Of a stretch of DNA of 7,196 nucleotides, positions 1 to 5,348 are shown piece by piece (the first letter of the stretch is position 1; each line of letters opens with the position of its first letter). The translations under genes and the position numbers were made by a program. The notes under the pieces are model-generated. The model was not told the origin of the DNA. It searched no databases and saw only the letters and a program-made list of their open reading frames with translations. Source of the DNA: JAZGDL01 sp036477795 (GTDB lineage: Bacteria > Planctomycetota > Phycisphaerae > UBA1845); the NCBI GenBank assembly GCA_036477795.1, contig JAZGDL010000281.1:1-7196 (forward strand), written 5' to 3'.

Positions 1-1
1 T

Positions 2-181
2 TGGACGAAGCAGGAGTTTGATCGGAGAGAAAAACTTCAGAAACCTCTGGACATCAAGAGGAAAACCGCCGATTATATCGTAGAGAACAACTCCACCGCA
101 GGTGCGCTTCGTTCCCAGGTAGCTAACTTGTTTGATCGCTTGCTGTCGACGTATTCGCAGAACCGGCGATCGCCCGGTTGA
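2..181 (+). CDS. coaE: dephospho-CoA kinase, C-terminal end (partial)
   Basis: An open frame enters from the left edge and runs 59 codons to a TGA at 179-181. The visible part reads W-T-K-Q-E-F-D-R-R-E-K-L-Q-K-P-L, followed by KRKTADYIVENN and a helical tail (RSQVANLFDRLL). This fits the end of CoaE, where the lid/CoA-binding part is followed by a conserved 'K…ADxVIxNxG' strand and a last helix. CoaE phosphorylates dephospho-CoA with ATP, the final step of coenzyme A synthesis, in the cytosol. The Walker A region lies outside the window, so the call rests on the C-terminal pattern alone. From memory, coaE directly upstream of rho is a common pair in Planctomycetota, which supports the call. 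The 124-bp gap to rho shows no obvious terminator. Another small P-loop kinase is possible but less likely. Confidence 0.72.
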   Translation, partial: WTKQEFDRREKLQKPLDIKRKTADYIVENNSTAGALRSQVANLFDRLLSTYSQNRRSPG

Positions 182-242
182 TTCTGACATTCTCCTGACA
201 GCAAGCGTAACAAGCGTTTTGAGATTCGAGTTCCATGCCATG

Positions 243-261
243 TCGCCGTTTCAATCGGCGA
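243..261 (+). promoter_or_regulatory. small hairpin in the rho leader
   Basis: A perfect 6-bp stem, TCGCCG (243-248) with CGGCGA (256-261), encloses a 7-nt loop about 30 nt upstream of the rho Shine-Dalgarno sequence (AGGAGGT, 292-298). No T-run follows, so it is not a classical terminator. rho leaders are autoregulated in some bacteria, so a role in rho control is conceivable, but a stem this short is often chance in GC-rich DNA. I found no convincing -35/-10 pair in 182-290. Confidence 0.2.
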
Positions 262-305
262 TTACAAACCAGTGAATTGCTTCACACATACAGGAGGTTG
301 AACTG

Positions 306-1802
306 ATGGCGAAAGCCAACCCCGGACGATCCAGAACCACGAGAAGGAAGACCGCAACCAGCGAAAGGAGCCCAGAGGCTGAGAGAGCCGGCGATGAAAC
401 CATGGTCGTCGACGACGATGCCGACAGCAGCGATTCAACTTCGCCAATGATTGGTAAGGCCACGTCGGGCAACGGCGGCGATGAGTCTGATACCATCGCC
501 GCCGTGGATGCGGAAACCCACGCCAAGTACGAGGAGATCAAGCGCGGCGAGACTCATATCACCGCCCTTCAGAAAATGAGCGTCTCCGAGCTGCACGAGC
601 TCGCCAAAAAGGACGGCCTGACCGAATACACGGGCCTCAATAAGCAGGAGCTCATCTTTGGAATCCTCAAGGAGCGGATTCATCAAAACGGGATGATGTA
701 CGGCGAGGGCGTTCTGGAAATCCTGCCCGACGGCTTCGGTTTCCTGCGCTCACCGGAGTACAACTACCTGCCCTGCCCCGACGACATCTACGTCAGCCCC
801 TCGCAGATCAGGCGTTTCGGTTTGCGCACCGGACAGGTTGTCGTCGGCCAGATCAGGCCCCCCAAGGAGTCTGAGCGCTATTTCGCGCTGCTGCGGGTCG
901 AAGCCATCAACTACGAAGACCCCGACATGGTCAGCGAGAAGACCAACTTCCAGGACCTCACCCCGCTGCATCCCGACAGGCGGATGATGCTCGAAACCAC
1001 CCCGGAAGAACTGAACATGCGGATCGTCGATCTGGTAACCCCGATCGGCATGGGGCAGCGTATGCTCATTGTGGCCCCGCCCCGAACGGGCAAGACGGTG
1101 CTGCTGCGCAAGATGGCCAACGCCATCGCCACTAACCATCCGGAGTGCTTCGTGATCGTCCTGCTCATCGACGAAAGACCTGAGGAAGTCACCGAGATGA
1201 TCCGGTCCACCACCGCTGAGGTGGTCAGCTCCACCTTCGACGAGCCCGCTTCGCGCCACGTGCAGGTGGCAGAGATGGTCATCGAAAAGTCCCGGCGAAT
1301 GGTTGAATACGGCCGGGACGTCGTCATCCTGCTCGATTCCATCACTCGCCTGGCCCGGGCCCACAACACCGAGATTCCCCACTCGGGCAAGATTCTCTCC
1401 GGTGGTGTGGACGCCAACGCCCTGCAAAAGCCCAAGCGATTCTTCGGCGCCGCCCGGAATATCGAAGAGGGCGGATCGCTAACCATCATCGGCACCGCCC
1501 TGGTGGACACCGGCAGCAAGATGGACGAGGTCATCTTCGAGGAGTTCAAGGGGACCGGCAACAGCGAGCTGCACCTGGACCGCCGCCTGGTCGAGCGCCG
1601 GGTATGGCCCGCCATCGACGTCGCCGCCAGCGGCACGCGCAAGGAGGAGCTGCTTACCGACCCCAAGGAGCTGGAGCTGATCTACAAGCTTCGCCGGGTG
1701 GTCAGCGACATGAACCCGGTCGAGGCGGTCGAGCTGCTCCGAAACCGGCTCACCAAGGTCAAGACCAACGCCGAGTTCCTGATGACCATGAACCTTGCCT
1801 GA
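306..1802 (+). CDS. rho: transcription termination factor Rho
   Basis: Hexameric RNA-dependent ATPase and 5'-3' helicase that loads on nascent RNA and ends transcription. Domains read in order: residues 1-80 are a charged, Ser/Asp/Glu-rich and probably disordered extension; 87-127 are the Rho N-terminal helical domain (SVSELHELAKKDGL…NKQELIFGIL); 131-206 are the RNA-binding cold-shock-like domain (GEGVLEILPDGFGFLR); the rest is the RecA-like motor. Walker A is APPRTGKT at 257-264 (Lys263), Walker B is VVILLDSITRLAR around Asp344, and the central-channel region carries SGKILSGGVDANAL and RFFGAARN (360-385). KGTGNSELHLDRR and SGTRKEELL near the C-terminus are highly Rho-like. At 498 residues it exceeds the E. 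coli protein (419), almost all of it from the N-terminal extension. The ATG has a strong Shine-Dalgarno (AGGAGGT, 292-298) at 7-nt spacing. No key residue is missing. Confidence 0.98.
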   Translation: MAKANPGRSRTTRRKTATSERSPEAERAGDETMVVDDDADSSDSTSPMIGKATSGNGGDESDTIAAVDAETHAKYEEIKRGETHITALQKMSVSELHELAKKDGLTEYTGLNKQELIFGILKERIHQNGMMYGEGVLEILPDGFGFLRSPEYNYLPCPDDIYVSPSQIRRFGLRTGQVVVGQIRPPKESERYFALLRVEAINYEDPDMVSEKTNFQDLTPLHPDRRMMLETTPEELNMRIVDLVTPIGMGQRMLIVAPPRTGKTVLLRKMANAIATNHPECFVIVLLIDERPEEVTEMIRSTTAEVVSSTFDEPASRHVQVAEMVIEKSRRMVEYGRDVVILLDSITRLARAHNTEIPHSGKILSGGVDANALQKPKRFFGAARNIEEGGSLTIIGTALVDTGSKMDEVIFEEFKGTGNSELHLDRRLVERRVWPAIDVAASGTRKEELLTDPKELELIYKLRRVVSDMNPVEAVELLRNRLTKVKTNAEFLMTMNLA

Positions 1803-1880
1803 TACTCTGCACTGATACCGAGCCCCTGGAATGGACGGGGCACCCTGCTGCTAATTCGCCCGCTGGTAGCGCTTCCGAAC

Positions 1881-1944
1881 GTAGCGCCACCCCTTGTGGG
1901 TGGCGCATTCACCAGGGGGCGCCACCCACAAGGGGTGGCGCTAC
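1881..1944. repeat. perfect 26-bp inverted repeat with nested hairpins
   Basis: The arm at 1881-1906 (begins GTAGCGCCACCCC, ends GGGTGGCGC) is the exact reverse complement of 1919-1944, with a 12-nt spacer. Each arm is itself a hairpin: GCGCCACCC pairs with GGGTGGCGC around a 5-nt loop. The element can therefore form one long 26-bp stem or two 9-bp hairpins. It starts 79 nt after the rho stop. No T-run follows, so it is not a standard intrinsic terminator, though such a stem may slow polymerase or protect the rho mRNA 3' end. A short GTAGCGC direct repeat lies just upstream (1866-1872). Its nested design resembles the larger elements at 5155-5287 and 7049-7184, but the sequence differs. Confidence 0.9.
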
Positions 1945-2446
1945 AGCGGCTATCCTCCGCCAAGCATGTACTAAGGTTCGGCCCTACAGATTTGTGGTCG
2001 GGCCCGCCGGCTGCGGGTTGACTTGGCGGTGTGGGCCGATTAGTGTACTTGGCCGTCGGTTTTAGTGGGCCGACGATTGACAGACCCCGGCATTTAAATA
2101 AAGGGGTGGTGCGGTGAGTGCGCCGTTAAGCGGGCATCGCCGACGACGGGCATTCGATCTTCGCGGCTGAATGCTCGGGCCTCAGAGCCGGGCGGCTTGC
2201 TGGGCGGGGGTGATGCGGGCGAACATGTTTGCCGACGGGGACGACATCGGGCGTCTCACGGGCAAACGACACTCGTCCGTGGCATCCGCCCCGGGCAGGC
2301 TGTTGCCGCGTCCCTTCGCGTGGCTTGGTGTCTACTTGTGGATTTTTGAAGCGGGCGTAGACGGGCTTGGGCCCCGGTGGTTGGTGCCCTGCGCTGGTGC
2401 GTTGAATCGGTCGCGAACCAGCCGCTGAGGTGATCGCGGGCTTGGA
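1945..2446. other. gene-free stretch between rho and tRNA-Gln
   Basis: About 500 bp with no convincing gene. Open frames exist on both strands, but they lack ribosome-binding sites, have biased composition (Arg/Pro/Gly/Trp) and match no family I recognise. Several stems can be drawn: CGTCGG/CCGACG (2054-2059 with 2070-2075), GGGCATTC/GAATGCTC (2148-2155 with 2169-2176, one G·U pair), GTTTGCC/GGCAAAC (2227-2233 with 2261-2267, plus inner GACG/CGTC) and GTCTAC/GTAGAC (2330-2335 with 2357-2362). I do not see the hallmark motifs of RNase P RNA, SRP RNA, tmRNA or 6S RNA. The stretch must hold the promoter for the tRNA-glmU unit unless rho transcripts read through; I could not place one with confidence. 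Confidence 0.5.
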
Positions 2447-2518
2447 TACCCGGTGGTGTAATTGGTAACACACCAGGTTTTGGTCCTGGCATTCCAGGTT
2501 CGAGTCCTGGCCGGGTAG
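2447..2518 (+). tRNA. tRNA-Gln (anticodon UUG)
   Basis: A complete cloverleaf can be drawn. The acceptor stem TACCCGG (2447-2453) pairs with CCGGGTA (2511-2517); the D-stem is GTGT/ACAC with a GG-containing loop; the anticodon stem CCAGG/CCTGG holds the loop TTTTGGT with anticodon TTG at 2480-2482; the variable loop is CATT; the T-arm is CCAGG-TTCGAGT-CCTGG. The discriminator base is G2518. The anticodon UUG reads CAA (and CAG by wobble), so it charges with glutamine. The first pair U1-A72 is typical of bacterial tRNA-Gln. CCA is not encoded (GTT follows), so it must be added after transcription. The glmU start is only 10 nt downstream, so the two are probably cotranscribed and tRNA 3' processing would leave a very short glmU leader. 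Confidence 0.97.
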
Positions 2519-2528
2519 TTCGGAGACG

Positions 2529-3299
2529 ATGGTGGCAGTCATGGCCAATTCAGCGGCTATCATCCTGGCGGCGGGCAAGAGCACCCGGATGGCCGGCGAT
2601 AAACCGAAGGTGCTGCACGAAGTGTGCGGTCGGTCGATGTTGGCCTGTGTGCTGGACGCCTGCGCCGAGGCGGGGGTCGAACGGATCGTTGTCGTCGTCG
2701 GATGCGGCAAGGACGCGGTGATCGACGCCTGCGCCGACCGTGAAGGGATCACCTGGGTGGAGCAGGTCGAGCAGAAGGGCACCGGCCACGCAGCCTTGGT
2801 TTGTGAAGAGGTCCTGGGCCGCTTCGACGGTCAGACTATCGTGTTAGCCGGCGACATGCCCTTGGTGCGATCCGAGACGCTATCGGGGCTTCTCGCGGAC
2901 AACGCCGCCTCCGGCGATGCGGTGACGTTGGCCACTTCGATTTTCGAGGACCCCAGCGGCTACGGGCGCATCGCCCGTGACGGGGCCGGGCGGTTCACCG
3001 GCATCGTTGAAGAGGCTGATTGCACCGATCGGCAACGGGCCATCCGGGAGGTCAACATCAGTTACTACTGCTTTGACAACAGGCGCATGTTTGAGGCTTT
3101 GCACGCGATTACACCGGACAACTCCCAGGGTGAGTATTACATTACCGACGCCGTGCGCATCTTGCTGGAAAAGGGCTACGGCGCGGGGGCGCGGGCGACG
3201 GTGGCGCCGGCCGACGCCATGGGCGTCAACTCGTCTGCGGATCTGGAAGTGGTGAATACGCTGATGCTGGAGCGACGTTTTCATGATCACCGGGTATGA
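2529..3299 (+). CDS. glmU: GlmU-type UDP-N-acetylglucosamine pyrophosphorylase, single domain
   Basis: Nucleotidyltransferase that likely joins UTP and GlcNAc-1-phosphate to give UDP-GlcNAc and pyrophosphate, feeding peptidoglycan or other glycan synthesis. Motifs in order (numbered from 2529): ILAAGKSTRM (12-21) with KPKVLH (25-30) for the nucleotide; EQKGTGHA (81-88) as in the GlmU uridine pocket; LAGDMPL (106-112) with the metal-binding Asp109; PSGYGRI (142-148); GIVEEAD (158-164); EVN (174-176); QGEYYITD (200-207); GVNSSADL (232-239) with the second metal-binding Asn. These match the GlmU N-terminal domain closely. The protein ends at 256 residues where bifunctional GlmU (about 450) continues into the left-handed beta-helix acetyltransferase; that domain is absent and prs starts at once, so this is not an obvious truncation. 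Start choice is uncertain: ATG 2529 has GGAG 3 nt upstream, while ATG 2541 gives a more usual N-terminus (MANSAAIILAAG). Confidence 0.88.
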   Translation: MVAVMANSAAIILAAGKSTRMAGDKPKVLHEVCGRSMLACVLDACAEAGVERIVVVVGCGKDAVIDACADREGITWVEQVEQKGTGHAALVCEEVLGRFDGQTIVLAGDMPLVRSETLSGLLADNAASGDAVTLATSIFEDPSGYGRIARDGAGRFTGIVEEADCTDRQRAIREVNISYYCFDNRRMFEALHAITPDNSQGEYYITDAVRILLEKGYGAGARATVAPADAMGVNSSADLEVVNTLMLERRFHDHRV

Positions 3300-4305
3300 C
3301 ATGGAATCGAATCGTAATCTGGACCGCATTCGCGTCTTTGCCGGATCTAGCGTTCCAGCGCTGGCCGAGCAGACCTGCGCCCGGCTGGGCGTTCCGCTGG
3401 GCGACGCGGTGATCGACAGTTTCCCCGACGGGGAAACGACCATCAAACTGGAAGACGACGTCCGTGGTCGTGATTGCTTCGTGATCCAATCGACCTCCCC
3501 CCCGGTGAATGACAACCTCATGGAGCTGTTGATATTCATCGATTCCTTGCGCCGTGCCAGTGCCGATCGTATCACTGCGGTGATCCCCTATTTCGGCTAC
3601 GCCCGGCAGGATCGCAAGGCAGAGGGCCGCACCCCGATCACCGCCAAGCTGGTGGCCAACATGATCACGACGGCGGGGGTGGACCGGGTGTTGGCCATGG
3701 ACCTGCACGCCGATCAGATACAGGGGTTTTTCGACATCCCGGTGGACCATTTGACCGCCGCGCCGATGATCTGCGGCCACTTCAAGTCGTTGAACCTGAA
3801 CGATATCGTGCTGGTCTCGCCCGACGTGGGGAACATCAAGACCGCCAACAAGTTCGCGTCTCAACTGGGCGGCGAACTGGCCGTGATCGACAAACGCCGA
3901 ACGGGAGGAGACCGGGCTACCGCGGTGAACATTATCGGTGACGTAGCGGGCAAGACCGTCTGTATTTTCGATGACATGATCACCACCGCCGGCACGGCCA
4001 CGGAGGCTGCTCGATTAGTTCGCGAACACGGCGCCGTCGAGGTATGCCTGGCTGCGACACACGCGGTGTTTGCCGGCCCGGCGTTCGAGCGGTTGTCCGG
4101 AGCCGGTCTGAAGCACCTGGTGATAACCGACACCATAGCGCTATCAGCAGAGGACAGCGCCCGTCTGCCCAATCTGACGACGCTGACGGTGTCCAACCTG
4201 CTGGCGGAAGCCATCAGACGAATCCACCATCACGAGTCGATCAGCGCCCTGTTCAAGGAACCTTCGGATTCATGCAGCGCGATTGACGCCCGGGTGGGAG
4301 GGTAG
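3283..4305 (+). CDS. prs: ribose-phosphate pyrophosphokinase (PRPP synthetase, class I)
   Basis: Makes 5-phosphoribosyl-1-pyrophosphate from ribose-5-phosphate and ATP, the precursor for purines, pyrimidines, histidine, tryptophan and NAD. Visible motifs: FPDGE (47-51); IQSTSPPVND (68-77); YFGYARQDRK for ATP binding (103-112); MDLHADQIQGFFDIP (139-153) with the catalytic-loop His142; SPDVGN (179-184); IDKRR (202-206), the flexible catalytic loop; DDMITTAGT (230-238), the ribose-phosphate loop. In the last motif the third acidic residue of the common DDxxDTxGT form is Thr234. Length is 340 against about 315 usual, from a short N-terminal lead and a roughly 16-residue C-terminal tail after the normal 'SALF' end. 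ATG 3283 has GGAG at 3269-3272 (10-nt spacing) and overlaps glmU by 17 nt, implying coupling; ATG 3301, one base past the glmU stop, is an alternative that would remove 6 residues. Confidence 0.96.
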   Translation: MITGYDMESNRNLDRIRVFAGSSVPALAEQTCARLGVPLGDAVIDSFPDGETTIKLEDDVRGRDCFVIQSTSPPVNDNLMELLIFIDSLRRASADRITAVIPYFGYARQDRKAEGRTPITAKLVANMITTAGVDRVLAMDLHADQIQGFFDIPVDHLTAAPMICGHFKSLNLNDIVLVSPDVGNIKTANKFASQLGGELAVIDKRRTGGDRATAVNIIGDVAGKTVCIFDDMITTAGTATEAARLVREHGAVEVCLAATHAVFAGPAFERLSGAGLKHLVITDTIALSAEDSARLPNLTTLTVSNLLAEAIRRIHHHESISALFKEPSDSCSAIDARVGG

Positions 4306-4400
4306 TGGCGCGTCAACGTTCGAATTGTGGGTTGGAATATGGGATGAGGGAGCGGAGATTACGCTTCGGGCGTCTGCCAAACGACAAAGTCACTGCGAAA

Positions 4401-4422
4401 CCCACGGATTCGAATCCGTGGG
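4401..4422. promoter_or_regulatory. perfect 22-nt palindrome in the rplY leader
   Basis: In the 160-bp gap between prs and rplY, 4401-4422 is its own exact reverse complement (CCCACGGATT followed by its mirror, centred on TTCGAA). As RNA it would form an 8-10 bp stem; as DNA it is a symmetric site suited to a dimeric protein. It lies 28 nt before the rplY Shine-Dalgarno sequence. No T-run follows, so it is not a standard terminator. A smaller UUCG-type hairpin (ACGC-TTCGG-GCGT, 4361-4373) lies upstream. Possible roles are an operator, an L25 autoregulatory leader or an RNA processing/stability stem; the sequence does not decide between them. Confidence 0.5.
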
Positions 4423-4449
4423 CTTGCAGTTGAACTGTGAAGGAACACT

Positions 4450-4454
4450 AGGAG
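4450..4454 (+). promoter_or_regulatory. rplY ribosome-binding site that fixes the start
   Basis: AGGAG lies 11 nt before ATG 4466. The open frame extends in phase back to 4283, inside prs, but only the 4466 start gives the normal L25 N-terminus and has an upstream Shine-Dalgarno sequence, so the 61 extra codons are not coding in this phase. Confidence 0.7.
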
Positions 4455-4465
4455 AAACAAGAAAG

Positions 4466-5116
4466 ATGGACGTACCAACACTCCAGGCTGAAACACGAAC
4501 CAAACTCGGCACCAAACATACGCGGAAGTTGCGGGCCCAAGGCCGCCTGCCGGGGATCATCTACGGACACGGCGAGGCACCGGAGACGTTCTCGGTCAGC
4601 GCCCACGATGTTGCCATGGAGATGGAACACGGTGCCCGCCTGGTCGAGCTGAATCTCGGCGGAAAGGCCAACCAGTATCTCATCAAGGAGATTCAGTACG
4701 ATCATCTGGGCAAGGACCCCATCCACATGGACCTGGCCCGCGTTGACCTTCATGAGCGCATTCGGGTCCGGGTGGTGGTGGAACTTCGCGGTACGCCCAA
4801 GGGCATCCACGAGGGCGGTATTCTCGATCAACTGCTCGACAACATTGAGATCGAGTGCCTGGCCTCTGAAATCCCTCAGACGTTACACCCCAATGTGGTG
4901 GAGTTGGATGTCGGCGACAACCTGCTGGTCAGAGACCTGGAACTGCCTGAGGGCGTGGTGGCGATCAGCGACCCTGAGGAAAAGATCGCCATGGTTCATC
5001 TGCTGAGCGTCGCAGCCGAAGCTGAAGTGAAAGAAGAGGAGGAGGAAGCCTCGGACGAACCGGAACGCATCGGCCGCGTTGCGGAATCGGATGAGGGGAA
5101 GGAAACCGGCAAATAG
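4466..5116 (+). CDS. rplY: 50S ribosomal protein bL25, long CTC/TL5 form
   Basis: Ribosomal protein that binds 5S rRNA in the large subunit. The long CTC form has two domains, and both are visible. Residues 1-93 are the L25 beta-barrel (LQAETRTKLGTKHTRKLRAQGRLPGIIYG, split around residue 20, then LIKEIQYDHLGKDPIHMDLARV at 72-93). Residues 98-185 are the second beta domain (VRVVVELRGTPKGIHEGGIL, then HPNVVELDVGDNLLVRDLELPEGV). A charged, Glu-rich tail covers 186-216, as is usual for CTC proteins. At 216 residues it is a normal CTC length. The gene follows prs and precedes pth, the same order as prs-ctc-spoVC of B. subtilis. Its last nine codons and stop fall inside a 64-bp segment that is repeated exactly at 5285-5348. 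No frameshift is seen. Confidence 0.96.
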   Translation: MDVPTLQAETRTKLGTKHTRKLRAQGRLPGIIYGHGEAPETFSVSAHDVAMEMEHGARLVELNLGGKANQYLIKEIQYDHLGKDPIHMDLARVDLHERIRVRVVVELRGTPKGIHEGGILDQLLDNIEIECLASEIPQTLHPNVVELDVGDNLLVRDLELPEGVVAISDPEEKIAMVHLLSVAAEAEVKEEEEEASDEPERIGRVAESDEGKETGK

Positions 5117-5151
5117 CCGCCGGACGGTAATCGCGGGTTGGGTACGTGAAA
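5088..5151 (+). repeat. 64-bp direct duplication, copy 1 (rplY end)
   Basis: Positions 5088-5151 are identical base for base to 5285-5348, offset 197 bp. This copy holds the functional 3' end of rplY (codon 208 to the TAG at 5114-5116), the old intergenic spacer, and a dead copy of the pth start (GTGAAA at 5146-5151) that now runs into the inserted repeat. Flanking bases differ on both sides (T5087 against G5284; A5152 against C5349), so 64 bp is the full extent. Confidence 0.97.
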
Positions 5152-5154
5152 AAA

Positions 5155-5287
5155 TGCTGGTGCGAGAATCCTTTCTCGCACCCATATGTGGGACAGGCTT
5201 TCCAGCCTGTCATTTGACCGGCTGGAAAGCCGGTCCCACACCCCCAGGACGGGGGACCGAGAAGGGATTTTATTAAGGGTCCAGCGG
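5155..5287 (+). repeat. multi-hairpin palindromic element, copy A
   Basis: A cassette of stem-loops fills the rplY-pth gap. H1 is GGTGCGAGAA/TTCTCGCACC (5159-5168 with 5173-5182, 10 bp). H2 is GACAGGCT/AGCCTGTC (5192-5199 with 5204-5211). H3 is GACCGGCT/AGCCGGTC with a GGAA loop (5216-5223 with 5228-5235). H4 is CCCCC/GGGGG (5241-5245 with 5251-5255). H5 is eroded here (GGACCGAGAAGGGATT, then GGTCC at 5278-5282). H2 and H3 also pair with each other: 5187-5211 and 5216-5240 are inverted repeats with 23 of 25 matches. The same cassette, inverted, lies at 7049-7184. It has no protein-coding capacity of its own. The copy is bracketed by the 64-bp duplication, so the inserted unit is about 5152-5284. 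Confidence 0.92.
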
Positions 5288-5348
5288 ATGAGGGGAAGGA
5301 AACCGGCAAATAGCCGCCGGACGGTAATCGCGGGTTGGGTACGTGAAA
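5285..5348 (+). repeat. 64-bp direct duplication, copy 2 (pth start)
   Basis: Exact copy of 5088-5151. Here the rplY-derived part (5285-5313) is a non-coding relic, while the distal part carries the working pth start GTG at 5343. Removing either one copy plus the insert (197 bp) restores a plain rplY-pth junction with 29 nt between the rplY stop and the pth start. The last element bases GGTCCAG-CGG run into the first bases of the duplication; CGG is shared with the end of copy B. Confidence 0.97.

Noticed and set aside
750..1427. 225-codon minus-strand open frame inside rho
   Set aside because: Mirror frame of a highly conserved gene, with His/Asp/Gly-rich low-complexity translation and no start signal.
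2077..2105. Promoter-like TTGACA with an AT-rich patch (ATTTAAATAAA)
   Set aside because: TTGACA at 2077-2082 is a perfect -35, but no good -10 lies 16-18 bp downstream; the AT-rich patch is too close. It is also 340 bp from the tRNA.
2171..2428. 85-codon open frame on the plus strand in the rho-tRNA gap
   Set aside because: No Shine-Dalgarno sequence before the ATG, no recognisable motif, unusual Trp/Arg/Gly content. Kept as part of the gene-free stretch.
2126..2782. 218-codon open frame on the minus strand across tRNA-Gln and the glmU start
   Set aside because: It runs antisense through a clear tRNA and the conserved GlmU N-terminus; its Pro/Thr/Ser/Arg composition is that of a GC-rich shadow frame and it matches no family.
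4390..4440. Possible tRNA remnant, because GATTCGAATCC looks like a T-arm
   Set aside because: The stem closes with a 6-nt loop instead of the 7-nt T-loop, the G53-C61 pair is not formed, and no acceptor, D or anticodon arm is seen around it.
4283..4465. 61-codon N-terminal extension of rplY
   Set aside because: It would overlap prs, has no family similarity, and the L25 N-terminus begins at ATG 4466 behind an AGGAG site.
5088..5348. CRISPR array or tandem repeat array
   Set aside because: There are only two direct copies, 64 bp long and 133 bp apart, holding gene ends; there is no series of regular spacers.
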